DNA from: Bacillus sp. FJAT-27225
GTDB lineage: Bacteria; Bacillota; Bacilli; Bacillales; Cytobacillaceae
Assembly (NCBI RefSeq): GCF_001685025.1
Contig: NZ_MAYU01000012.1
Span: forward strand, 1 to 64,000
Direction: 5' to 3'
DNA: 64,000 bases
In this document: positions 25,328 through 32,593 of the stretch, piece after piece
How positions within the stretch are numbered: position 1 is the stretch's first letter
How the letters are laid out: each line of letters begins with the position of its first letter
Position numbers and translations under genes: made by a program
The notes under the pieces: generated by a model
What the model was told of the DNA's origin: nothing
What the model saw: only the letters and a program-made list of their open reading frames with translations
Databases searched by the model: none

Positions 25328-26228
25328 AGGAGCTATCCCCCTTAATTTTGAAGTACAAGGATTCAAGGCTCCTGTTGGTTATTTTGCATTCATGTATCCA
25401 AGCTTCCTTTAAGATTTCATTCAGCAGGTTAGGGATTTGATTTTTGGACTGGAGGGTGAATTCCAGCTCGTTGCTGGCTTTGCGTATAAAAGAAAACCCT
25501 CGATGGGTCTTCCCTAGCGGAGATAGGTTTGTCTCAACTAACAGCTTTATTTCGGCTAAATATTTGTTTTCCAGCTCCTGTTTTGTGCCCGTTTCGATCA
25601 TTCGGCCCTTTTTTAGGAAAAGGTAACCATCGCAAATTTCTTCGAGCTGATGAAGGACATGGGAACAAATCAGAATCGAAACGCCTTCCTTTTCATTCAC
25701 TTCCTTTAAGTAGTGAATGACTTCATTTATCCCCTCCGGATCCAATCCATTTGTAGGTTCGTCCAAAAAGAGGAGTTGTGGCCTATGCAGAAGTGCTTTT
25801 GCCAGAGCCAGCCGCTTCTTCATACCTGTTGAAAAGGTGCCTACCTTTTGGTTTTCAACTGCCTTCAAGTTAAACTGTTTAAGCAGTTCATCAGCACGTC
25901 CCGTTTCCTTTACACCGTAAATTTTCGAAAAAAACGCAAGGTTGTCTGAAGCGCTCATGTCGTGGTAGAGCGAGGCACTTTCAGTAACGATGCCTGAACG
26001 TTTCCGTATTTGGTCACCTTCCTTCATCGGGTTATATCCCAGGATGCTCATCGAACCGCTCGTAGCGTCAATAACTCCATTCATCAGCCTGAGCATTGTC
26101 GTTTTACCGGCACCATTTGGCCCGAGCAAACCATTGATGGTCCCTTCCTTAATGGAAAAACTGACATCCTCCAAGATCACTCTTCCGGCAATTTGTTTAT
26201 GTACATTCTTTACCTGAATAATATCCAC
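25320..26228 (-). CDS. ABC exporter ATP-binding protein
   Basis: A 302-residue ABC ATPase: Walker A GLLGPNGAGKTT, signature TFSTGMKKRLALAKAL, Walker B LLFLDEPTNGLDPEG, and a C-terminal ~80-residue extension usual in CcmA/NatA-like exporters. GTG at 26228 follows AAAGGGGGG; in-frame codons upstream lack a site. Works with the adjoining permease. Confidence 0.92.
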   Translation of the reverse strand: MDIIQVKNVHKQIAGRVILEDVSFSIKEGTINGLLGPNGAGKTTMLRLMNGVIDATSGSMSILGYNPMKEGDQIRKRSGIVTESASLYHDMSASDNLAFFSKIYGVKETGRADELLKQFNLKAVENQKVGTFSTGMKKRLALAKALLHRPQLLFLDEPTNGLDPEGINEVIHYLKEVNEKEGVSILICSHVLHQLEEICDGYLFLKKGRMIETGTKQELENKYLAEIKLLVETNLSPLGKTHRGFSFIRKASNELEFTLQSKNQIPNLLNEILKEAWIHECKITNRSLESLYFKIKGDSSYE

Positions 26229-26379
26229 CAATTCCCCCCCTTTAAACATGTTCTATCTATTTTTATCTTAATCTACAATACTGAAAAAATCGATATATGA
26301 ATTCCAGTATTATCCTTATTTTTTTACAGATTGAGATCGTTCAGAAAGGTAGTATTCTGTATACTATTAGTTCTCTAAG

Positions 26380-26875
26380 GCGATTGCCTAGTGATACTCC
26401 GAGTACTGCTAGTGATAACTAACTATTCGGGAACCTTGACTTCATGAATGTGTGGTTGAGTTGTTTTTATGGGACGAATTTCTCTTCACTGAGCACTGGT
26501 CCGTCCCTTAAATTAGTCCTTTGTAGTACTACTCAGAGTACTACCAGTTTTTTTTGCTGATTGCCTAGTGACACTTCGAGTAATGCTAGTGATAACTAAC
26601 TATTCTCGAACCTTGACTAGTAAGAAAGTGTGGTTGAAGAAGGTAGTGATTTGTAGTACTACTCAGAGTACTACCAGTTTTTTCTGTTGATTGCCTAGTG
26701 ACACTTCGAGTACTGCTAGTGATAACTAACTATTCATGAACCTTGACTAGCAAGAAAGTGTGGTTGAAGAAGGTAGTCATTTCTAGTACTACTCAGAGTA
26801 CTACTAGTTTTTTCTGCTGATTGCCTAGTGATACTCCGAGTACTGCTAGTGAAAACTTACTATCCATGAACTGCG
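26380..26875. repeat. ~130-bp tandem repeat array
   Basis: Units start with GATTGCCTAGTGA at 26382, 26559, 26689 and 26819. The last three are exactly 130 bp apart, the first step is 177 bp. Each unit carries CTGCTAGTGATAACTAACTA, GTGTGGTTGA and a dyad of AGTACT palindromes (GTAGTACTACTCAGAGTACT). No open frame runs through it. It fills the gap between the ABC exporter and TerC genes. A related fragment lies at 42065-42135. Confidence 0.9.
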
Positions 26876-26883
26876 ACCAAGAA

Positions 26884-26915
26884 TACAAAAAAAGGACCCC
26901 TTAGGGTCCCATTTC
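26884..26915 (-). terminator. Terminator of the TerC-family gene
   Basis: On the minus strand GGGACCC TAA GGGGTCC followed by TTTTTTTG. Confidence 0.88.
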
Positions 26916-26921
26916 ACATGT

Positions 26922-27716
26922 TTATGCATGGCCTTCCAATTTTTCCTCCGGATCTTTCTTTTCCTTTGACAAAAACCAGCCTGCTAATGCAATTAATATG
27001 AGCACTGCATAAAATGTTAGTTTCCAGCCTGTTGACGTTGCAAAGCCTTCCGGCAATACAGCAAGTGCCGGATGGGAAAGTGTGTAAACAGAAAGCTTAA
27101 CGCCAACCCAGCCTACAATAGCGAAAGCGGCAATTTCAAGCCCTGGCCTTGTTTGGAGAAGCTTCACAAAGAAGTTTGCTGCAAAACGCATTATTATTAA
27201 TCCAATCATCCCTCCAGCAAAGATAACTAGGAACTGGCCACCATCAAGGCCGCCTATCTGTGGCAAATTGGTTTTAGGGAGACTGACAGCCAGTGCTACA
27301 GCAGCGAGAATGGAGTCTACAGCAAAGGCGATGTCAGCCAATTCAACCTTGAATACAGTTCCCCAAAACCCGGATTTCTTATCAGGTTCATCTTTTGTCT
27401 TATCTTTATCTTTATCCTTATCCTTTTTAAGGACCACTTTTCTGACAATATGATTAATCGAAATGAACAATAGGTAAAGGGCGCCAATGGCCTGTACCTG
27501 CCAAACATCGACAAGGAAAGAAATAACGAACAACGAAGCAAACCGGAACACGAATGCTCCTGCTAGTCCATAAAAAAGTGCTTTCTTTCTCTCCTCCTCA
27601 GGCAAGTGTTTTACCATAATAGCCAGCACGAGGGCATTATCTGCGGCGAGCAAGCCTTCAATTGCAATCAGTAAAAGCAATACCCATCCGTATTCCAGTA
27701 AAATTGAAAAATCCAT
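26922..27716 (-). CDS. TerC-family metal exporter (YkoY/MeeY-like)
   Basis: A 264-residue TerC-family protein with about seven to nine membrane helices and the conserved acidic motifs EGLLAADNALVLAIM near residue 20 and ELADIAFAVDSILAA near 125. A Lys/Asp cytosolic loop (repeated KD, about 98-116) separates the halves. Bacillus relatives YceF and YkoY (MeeF, MeeY) export Mn2+ and metallate exoenzymes. A Mn riboswitch lies ~600 bp upstream on the same strand, with two mini-genes between. No clear terminator separates the mini-genes from terC, so Mn control is plausible. Confidence 0.87.
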   Translation of the reverse strand: MDFSILLEYGWVLLLLIAIEGLLAADNALVLAIMVKHLPEEERKKALFYGLAGAFVFRFASLFVISFLVDVWQVQAIGALYLLFISINHIVRKVVLKKDKDKDKDKTKDEPDKKSGFWGTVFKVELADIAFAVDSILAAVALAVSLPKTNLPQIGGLDGGQFLVIFAGGMIGLIIMRFAANFFVKLLQTRPGLEIAAFAIVGWVGVKLSVYTLSHPALAVLPEGFATSTGWKLTFYAVLILIALAGWFLSKEKKDPEEKLEGHA

Positions 27717-27934
27717 TTATATACCTCCAATGATTGTTTAACAACTGTTGACAAAAATTATTCTAATATAATCATCAATCAGGTTCCCGCTTATTTTGTT
27801 TTAAAACTTGGGATTACATGGACACCTGAATTGAGAAACAGCATTTTTTGAATGCTTAAATGTAAAGTGAATCAAGATTGTCTGTAGTTTTCCCCGTATT
27901 AAAGAATGAAAAAGCATCATCATTTTGAAATAAG

Positions 27935-28063
27935 CTAGTTATTATTTGCTAATTTCTCTTCAATCCGTTTTTCTATTTCATCCAGCTGCTCTTTATTCTC
28001 CAATAACTCATCCTTGTTCGCTTTGATAAGCTCGGAAATTGGAGCCTTTTTTGATTTTCTCAC
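27935..28063 (-). CDS. FbpB-family small basic protein
   Basis: A 42-residue ORF from GTG. Basic start (RKSKKA), then PISELIKANKDELL, KEQLDEIEKRIEEK and an Asn tail. This is the layout of the FbpB/YdbN family of small basic proteins; in B. subtilis FbpB is Fur-controlled and helps the sRNA FsrA spare iron. No Fur box is obvious here. The GTG overlaps the Spo0E-like stop by 4 bp (GTGA) with GGGAGGG at 7 nt, so the two are translationally coupled. Confidence 0.7.
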   Translation of the reverse strand: MRKSKKAPISELIKANKDELLENKEQLDEIEKRIEEKLANNN

Positions 28064-28227
28064 TTGGTTTCCCTCCCCTGCTGTTTTTGATAAGTTACAA
28101 TCAGTTGATCAAGCCTTTGGCTTTGCCAGATCGTCTCACAGCTTGATAAGCCTCTTGTTTCCACAAGGACTTCAAGTTTTCTTTTCTCCTCTAAAATGGA
28201 TAACAGTAACGATTCTTTATTTTCCAT
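28060..28227 (-). CDS. Spo0E-family aspartyl-phosphate phosphatase
   Basis: A 55-residue protein with the Spo0E signature SQRLDQLIVTYQ (about 37-48) preceded by an amphipathic helix (LLLSILEEKRKLEVLVE). Spo0E-like proteins form a two-helix hairpin and dephosphorylate Spo0A~P, delaying sporulation. The usual SQ-x-LD core is intact. GGAGG lies 6 nt before the ATG at 28227. It is the first gene after a Mn riboswitch, an unexpected partner. Confidence 0.8.
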   Translation of the reverse strand: MENKESLLLSILEEKRKLEVLVETRGLSSCETIWQSQRLDQLIVTYQKQQGRETK

Positions 28228-28239
28228 CGTGCCCTCCAA

Positions 28240-28277
28240 TAAAATAGAAAAAGCCTTCACCATTTTAATTGGCAAAG
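28240..28277 (-). terminator. Second hairpin after the Mn riboswitch terminator
   Basis: Minus-strand AAGCCTT...CC and GG...AAGGCTT pair around an AT-rich loop and are followed by TTTTCTATTTT. It sits between the riboswitch terminator and the Spo0E-like RBS, so it would add a second stop. Confidence 0.6.
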
Positions 28278-28296
28278 GCTTCCAGGAGGAAAAAAT

Positions 28297-28410
28297 AAAG
28301 ACCCTTACCAATGAGGTAAAGGTCTTGCTAACAACGGTAATGTTGCCAACAAAGCCGAAGGCAAATGCCCCGTAATGACGACCATGTTGTAAAAGCTACT
28401 CCCCTTTAGG
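28297..28410 (-). promoter_or_regulatory. yybP-ykoY manganese riboswitch with terminator
   Basis: The minus strand shows the conserved AAAGGGGAGTAGC opening (about 28407-28395), the GTCGTCA and GGCTTTGTTGGC elements of the Mn-sensing loops, and the closing GTTAGCAAGACCTTT. The last part also forms the 5' arm of a perfect 12-bp terminator (AAGACCTTTACC / GGTAAGGGTCTT, 28335-28303) followed by TATTTTTT. Mn2+ binding stabilises P1 and prevents the terminator. Known members switch on TerC- or MntP-type exporters. Confidence 0.9.
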
Positions 28411-28579
28411 AGAAAACATATTCAAACTGATACCACTACTATATAGGAGGCTGACCTTGTTCGTCAATCCATACGAGTGAATTTACGAAATCTTTACAAA
28501 CCGTTCAAGCGAAAAAATCTTCTTCACAATTTGTCGTTATTATGGTATATTAATTTTGTCGTTTTTTTCACTTATTTTT

Positions 28580-28663
28580 GCGGGTGTGGCGGAATCGGCA
28601 GACGCGCTAGATTCAGGTTCTAGTGGGGGCAACCCCGTGGAGGTTCAAGTCCTCTCATCCGCA
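28580..28663 (+). tRNA. tRNA-Leu (CAG)
   Basis: Acceptor GCGGGTG pairs with CATCCGC. Anticodon stem CTAGA/TCTAG with loop TTCAGGT, and a long variable arm (TGGGGGCAACCCCG) as in class II tRNAs. CCA is not encoded. First gene of a plus-strand tRNA cluster. Confidence 0.95.
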
Positions 28664-28719
28664 TTATTGTTTTACGAAGATTGCGCAGCTCTCTCTCTTG
28701 GTGCACAACCTTGCGTTCC

Positions 28720-28768
28720 CGGGAAGTTATGGACATGCGGGGCGCAGGTTCAAATCCTGGCTTCCCGG
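28720..28768 (+). pseudogene. Truncated tRNA-Pro-like sequence
   Basis: CGGGAAG (28720-28726) pairs with CTTCCCG (28761-28767), and a T-arm (GCAGG TTCAAAT CCTGG) is intact. The 3' half resembles tRNA-Pro. Only about 20 nt lie between acceptor and T-arm, so the D-arm and 5' anticodon strand are missing. A D-arm-like stretch (AGCTC...TTGG) occurs upstream of the acceptor instead. Probably a deleted or rearranged tRNA; a non-canonical functional RNA is not excluded. Confidence 0.5.
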
Positions 28769-28791
28769 CAATATCAAATTTTTTTCTGCCT

Positions 28792-28865
28792 GCGGGTGTA
28801 GTTTAATGGTAGAACTCCAGCTTCCCAAGCTGATGGCGGGGGTTCGATTCCCCTCACCCGCTCCA
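28792..28865 (+). tRNA. tRNA-Gly (CCC)
   Basis: Acceptor GCGGGTG / CACCCGC, D-arm TAGTTTAATGGTAGAA, anticodon stem CCAGC/GCTGA (mostly paired) with loop TTCCCAA, T-arm GGGGGTTCGATTCCCC. The CCA end is encoded (28863-28865). Confidence 0.93.
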
Positions 28866-28872
28866 ACTATAC

Positions 28873-28960
28873 GGAGAAGTACCCAAGTGGTTCAAGGGGG
28901 CGCACTCGAAATGCGCTAGGGCGGGCAACCGCTGCGTGAGTTCGAATCTCATCTTCTCCT
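28873..28960 (+). tRNA. tRNA-Ser (CGA)
   Basis: Acceptor GGAGAAG / CTTCTCC, anticodon stem GCGCA/TGCGC with loop CTCGAAA, long variable arm (GGGCGGGCAACCGCTGC), T-arm TGAGTTCGAATCTCA. No encoded CCA. It follows tRNA-Gly by 7 nt. Confidence 0.93.
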
Positions 28961-28963
28961 TAT

Positions 28964-28994
28964 ACCAAACCGGTCCAGTGGGCCGGTTTTTTTA
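28964..28994 (+). terminator. tRNA cluster terminator
   Basis: AAACCGG / CCGGTTT stem with a short inner mismatch, then TTTTTTT. Confidence 0.85.
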
Positions 28995-29000
28995 TGCAAA

Positions 29001-29038
29001 AACAGGACCGGTGAATATTCACCGGTCCTGTTTTTGTT
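29001..29038. terminator. Bidirectional terminator (dps)
   Basis: Perfect inverted repeat AACAGGACCGGTGA / TCACCGGTCCTGTT with T-runs on both sides; ends the dps transcript and backs up the tRNA terminator. Confidence 0.88.
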
Positions 29039-29477
29039 ATTTTCCAAGGAAAGAGTTGAGCATCCAAACGTGTTTTTCGAGACTTGCATGGATCGCCAGC
29101 AACATGTCGCCAGTCGTTTCATCTCCCGTTTCATCCGCAAGATCCATTCCTTCTTTTAGTTCACCAATCATAATTGAGAAGTCATTAACAGTCGCCATGA
29201 CCATCTCAGTCGCACTTTCCCCTCCAGCAGCTTCCTTGACTGAAGACAACTCGAGAATTTCCTTCATTGTAGCAACTGGCTTGTCCCCTAATGCGAGAAG
29301 CCTTTCAGCCAATTCATCAATATGAAGGTTTGCCTCATTATAAAGTTCCTCAAATTTCGCATGAAGAGTAAAGAATTCAGGACCATTTACATACCAGTGA
29401 TAATTATGGAGTTTAATATATAATACACTCCAGTTCGCAACTTGCTTATTTACTATTGCAGTTAGATTATTACTCAT
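29037..29477 (-). CDS. dps: Dps-family ferritin-like DNA-protection protein
   Basis: A 146-residue Dps protein with the ferroxidase signature [20 protein letters not shown] and the downstream D/E ligands in [17 protein letters not shown]. It oxidises and stores iron using peroxide and may coat DNA. The in-frame region upstream of 29477 lacks a site, while AGAGGAGG sits 7 nt before this ATG. Normal size. No PerR box was identified by eye. Confidence 0.92.
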   Translation of the reverse strand: MSNNLTAIVNKQVANWSVLYIKLHNYHWYVNGPEFFTLHAKFEELYNEANLHIDELAERLLALGDKPVATMKEILELSSVKEAAGGESATEMVMATVNDFSIMIGELKEGMDLADETGDETTGDMLLAIHASLEKHVWMLNSFLGK

Positions 29478-29656
29478 TTTCATTCCTCCTCTTTTTAGCT
29501 CTTGTTTGCCCATACATAGTATAGCCCAACAATTTCCTTTCCCCTAAGCAAAAGGGGAAATGTTCACAATGATGTCAAATTAGGCACATTTTAAATATAC
29601 CCTCAATGTACTGAATCAATCATTTCCCAGTGATTTTAAAAAATTTAGAAAATAAG

Positions 29657-29685
29657 TTGACATCCAAAAAAAATGCTTATATAAT
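29657..29685 (+). promoter_or_regulatory. Consensus sigma-A promoter of the YceI gene
   Basis: Perfect -35 TTGACA (29657-29662), 17-bp spacer, perfect -10 TATAAT (29680-29685). A promoter this strong usually needs repression. Confidence 0.85.
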
Positions 29686-29702
29686 TTAAATTGAATTAAG
29701 TT

Positions 29703-29718
29703 ATCTCAATTTGAAGAT
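29703..29718. promoter_or_regulatory. Candidate MarR/MhqR-type operator
   Basis: ATCTCAATTTGAAGAT is a dyad just after the YceI promoter start site. It agrees with the B. subtilis MhqR box ATCTCGAATTCGAGAT at about 12 of 16 positions (from memory). An overlapping AATTGA/TCAATT repeat is also present. A MarR-type repressor is a reasonable guess. Confidence 0.45.
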
Positions 29719-29749
29719 GTTTTAAATAACTATTTTGGAGGAGAAAAAA

Positions 29750-30286
29750 ATGGCAAAAACTAAATGGGTCATTGACCCTGCACACAGCAGCATTGACTTT
29801 TCGGTAAGGCATATGATGATTGCAAATGTAAAAGGTACTTTCCAAGCGTTTGATGCGGATGTACAAGCGGATGCAGCAGATTTAACAACTGCGAGCATTA
29901 CATTTTCGGTAGATGCCGCAAGCATTGACACCCGAAATACAGACCGTGACAACCATCTTCGTTCAGCTGATTTCTTTGATGTAGAAAACAACCCAAAAAT
30001 CACCTTCACTTCAACAAGCATTACAAAAACCGATGAAGGGGAGTACGATGTTACTGGTGATTTGACCATTCGTGGCGTAACCAGACCTGAAACGTTCTCT
30101 GTCGTATATGAAGGGGCTGGAAAGGATCCATGGGGTAACCAAAAAGTAGGATTCAGTGGTTCAGGTGCAATCAACCGTGGAGATTACGGGCTGACCTGGA
30201 ATGCTGCGCTTGAAACTGGCGGGGTTCTTGTTGGCGACAAAATTAAAATTTCTTTTGAAATTCAAGCAACTCAAGGTGCAGAATAA
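29750..30286 (+). CDS. YceI-family lipocalin-like protein
   Basis: A 178-residue YceI-domain protein: KWVIDPAHSSIDFSVRHMM at the N-terminus, NTDRDNHLRSADFFDVENNP in the middle and DYGLTWN near the end are family landmarks. The fold is a lipocalin-like barrel that binds isoprenoid/quinone-like lipids. No signal peptide, unlike many Gram-negative members, so it is cytosolic. GGAGGAG lies 6 nt before the ATG at 29750. Its promoter is a near-perfect sigma-A site with a possible MhqR-like operator, consistent with quinone stress control. Confidence 0.9.
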   Translation: MAKTKWVIDPAHSSIDFSVRHMMIANVKGTFQAFDADVQADAADLTTASITFSVDAASIDTRNTDRDNHLRSADFFDVENNPKITFTSTSITKTDEGEYDVTGDLTIRGVTRPETFSVVYEGAGKDPWGNQKVGFSGSGAINRGDYGLTWNAALETGGVLVGDKIKISFEIQATQGAE

Positions 30287-30296
30287 GAATTCATTT

Positions 30297-30336
30297 TAAA
30301 AGTGCGGGGAGCCAATCCCCGCACTTTTATTTTTTC
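30297..30336 (+). terminator. Terminator of the YceI gene
   Basis: AAAAGTGCGGGGA / TCCCCGCACTTTT stem followed by ATTTTTTC. Confidence 0.93.
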
Positions 30337-30521
30337 AATATCATGAACTTGACATTAGCCAGAGTCCTACTGCTCATTTGAATCAGGAAAAACTCTTTAT
30401 CATAGTGAAAAATTCCTATTTTTCCATAAATAGTGAACTTATTTCCGAAAGTTTGGTAGATTAGTAATATGGTAGTGAAATTTGTTTTGCTATGAAGAAT
30501 GTAGTCGAGGAGTGTCATGGG

Positions 30522-31319
30522 ATGAAGAAGATTTGGAAATACGGTGGAGTATTTGCCTGTACTGCAATTGCAGTCACTGCATTTGCCTTATCATTTAAAG
30601 ATGAAGCGGCTTCCGCTCCGCCGCAGACTAACACTGCCACCTTAGCTGAAACCCCAATTCCAGATACTTCCTTTCAAGAGGCACCAACCGCGGAAAGATA
30701 TTTGCCTTCCAAGGACATCCCGGTCTGGCTGCCTGATAGCATTTTAATGGATGTGCCGCTGTTCAATCAGATGGCAGCACCAAGGCTTTATAATGGCTGC
30801 GAAGTAACAAGCCTGGCAATGATTTTAACCTTTAAAGGTATAGAGGTTACAAAAAATGAGCTGGCAAAGTCTATAGAGAGAGTTCCTCTTAATTATAGAA
30901 ACGGAAAAAAAGGGAATCCGAATGCTGGTTTTGTTGGTGATATGGAGAATGGGCCCGGGCTCGGTGTTTATCATGAACCCATTTTTGATTTGGCAAAAAA
31001 ATACGCCGGTGACCGGGCGGAAAATCTAACGGGCCAATCATTTGACATGGTAATCGAAAAACTTGCCGATGGGTCACCAGTTTGGGTAATTATCAATACA
31101 ATCTATGCCCCTCTTGGAAAAGGCAATTTTGCTACATGGGATACACCAGATGGGCCAGTAGACATAACGTTCAAAATGCATAGCGTAGCGATTACCGGGT
31201 ATGACGAAACCCATATTTATGTAAACGATCCGTATGGAACGAAGAATTTGAAAGTTGACAGGCAAAACTTTATCAAGGCCTGGGAGCAGCTGGGAAGCCA
31301 GGCAATCACCATTAATTAG
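30522..31319 (+). CDS. Secreted C39-like cysteine peptidase
   Basis: A 265-residue protein with an N-terminal signal/anchor (about 6-26) and a peptidase C39-like (C39_2) domain. Cys93 lies in YNGCEVTSLAM, His220 in KMHSVAITGY, Asp236 in NDPYG; this is the C-H-D set of papain-like C39 enzymes. It probably acts on proteins or peptides outside the membrane. The ATG at 30522 follows GAGGAG at 9 nt. Single gene with its own terminator. Confidence 0.82.
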   Translation: MKKIWKYGGVFACTAIAVTAFALSFKDEAASAPPQTNTATLAETPIPDTSFQEAPTAERYLPSKDIPVWLPDSILMDVPLFNQMAAPRLYNGCEVTSLAMILTFKGIEVTKNELAKSIERVPLNYRNGKKGNPNAGFVGDMENGPGLGVYHEPIFDLAKKYAGDRAENLTGQSFDMVIEKLADGSPVWVIINTIYAPLGKGNFATWDTPDGPVDITFKMHSVAITGYDETHIYVNDPYGTKNLKVDRQNFIKAWEQLGSQAITIN

Positions 31320-31321
31320 AG

Positions 31322-31356
31322 AAACAGCGGATTCCGGATGGACCGCTGTTTTTGTG
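31322..31356 (+). terminator. Terminator of the C39-like gene
   Basis: AAACAGCGG / CCGCTGTTT stem followed by TTGTG. Confidence 0.82.
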
Positions 31357-31434
31357 TATATTAAGTCGTTAGTACTTTTATTACTTGTATAAATTTTGCG
31401 GTCACTGGCGGGCAGCCCTTTTTAATTTGGGGAA

Positions 31435-31515
31435 AGGCTTCTGAATTTACGGATAGGCAGAGAAAAATTGCGGATAGACAGGTATAATTTACGGATAGGA
31501 TATCTGGTGAAACCC
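31435..31515. repeat. Short degenerate tandem repeat
   Basis: Three copies of T(T/G)(A/C)GGATAG(G/A) at about 31447, 31470 and 31490, spaced 21-23 bp. Non-coding, between two convergent genes. Confidence 0.6.
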
Positions 31516-31584
31516 GCTCTCTTGAAGTGGTACGCTGCTCGAAGCCCTGCTGTGTTTGTTATATCGTAAACAGCCGCCACATAA

Positions 31585-31622
31585 TAAAGGGTGTCCCACG
31601 TCTTTCGGGACACCCTTCCTTA
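31585..31622 (-). terminator. Terminator of the PrsA-like gene
   Basis: AAGGGTGTCCC / GGGACACCCTT stem followed on the minus strand by TATTATG. Confidence 0.85.
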
Positions 31623-32504
31623 TCAGTTTAGAAAAGTTTCAATCTTGTATTCCTTTTTAGCGTCTTCCAGCCATGAAGGATATTCGGTCTGGAATTTTTG
31701 CTGAAAAAGCTGTTCCTTGATTTGGTCTTTGCTGTCCTCGTAGACAGCTTCTTTCGCTTCCTGTTTATCTGTTACTTTAATAATGTGGTATCCAAATTCG
31801 GTCTTTACAGGCTCGCTTATTTTATTTATACCCAGGTTAAAGGCAGCTTTCTCAAACTCAGCCACCATATCCCCTTTTCCGAAAAAGCCGAGCTCCCCGC
31901 CTTGTTCGGCGTTAGCTGTATCAGTGGAATACTCCTTGGCAAGAGCAGCAAAGTCCTCACCTTGATCAAGCTTTTCCTTTACTTCTTTGGCAGTGGCTTC
32001 ATCTTTTACGAGGATGTGGCTTGCTTCAACTTGTTCCTCTGTATTAAAGCTTTCTTTATTTTCATCAAAATACGTTTTCATTTCCTCATCAGTAATCTCA
32101 ATTTTCTTCCTCATAAGCTTTTCAGCAAGCAGGTAATCTTTTATATCCTGCTTCAATACATTCTCGTTTGTCCGATTCTGTTCGAGCGCGGCATTCAATG
32201 CTTCTTCACTGCCATATGCGTCGATCAGCTTATCATACTCACTATCAATTTCTTTTTGGGTTACAGAGACATTTTCTTTTTTAGCTTCGAGTTCAACAAC
32301 TTTATTGTTAATCATTGTATCAAGCATAGTCGCACCATATGATTCATTCAATTTCTCATTAAGTTCATTCATGGAGATTTTCTCTTTATCAATCGTCGCA
32401 GCTGCCTTCGGTCCCGTAAAGGCTGCAATAAGTCCAACAGCTATAATAATCGCTAGGCAGGCTGCAACCGAAATGATTTTCTTGTTCTTCAATTTTTCTA
32501 ACAT
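31623..32504 (-). CDS. PrsA-like parvulin foldase, membrane-anchored
   Basis: A 293-residue protein: N-terminal hydrophobic anchor (about 11-30), SurA-like N-domain (about 35-150) and a parvulin peptidyl-prolyl isomerase domain (about 155-250; VEASHILVKDEATAKEVKEK, GGELGFFGKGDMV, FGYHIIKV). It should help exported proteins fold at the membrane-wall interface. Unlike classical PrsA there is no lipobox Cys after the hydrophobic segment, so it is probably a bitopic membrane protein, as in B. subtilis YacD. It follows htrA after a terminator; both serve secretion quality control. Confidence 0.85.
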   Translation of the reverse strand: MLEKLKNKKIISVAACLAIIIAVGLIAAFTGPKAAATIDKEKISMNELNEKLNESYGATMLDTMINNKVVELEAKKENVSVTQKEIDSEYDKLIDAYGSEEALNAALEQNRTNENVLKQDIKDYLLAEKLMRKKIEITDEEMKTYFDENKESFNTEEQVEASHILVKDEATAKEVKEKLDQGEDFAALAKEYSTDTANAEQGGELGFFGKGDMVAEFEKAAFNLGINKISEPVKTEFGYHIIKVTDKQEAKEAVYEDSKDQIKEQLFQQKFQTEYPSWLEDAKKEYKIETFLN

Positions 32505-32525
32505 TTATTTTCCCCCTGATTATAA

Positions 32526-32566
32526 AAATAGGAAAAGCTGTAACAGCTTCGATACAGCTTTTCCTA
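32526..32566 (-). terminator. Terminator of htrA
   Basis: AGGAAAAGCTGTA / TACAGCTTTTCCT stem (minus strand), then ATTTTTATA. Confidence 0.87.
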
Positions 32567-32593
32567 GTAATTGAATAGCTTTATCTTCACGTG

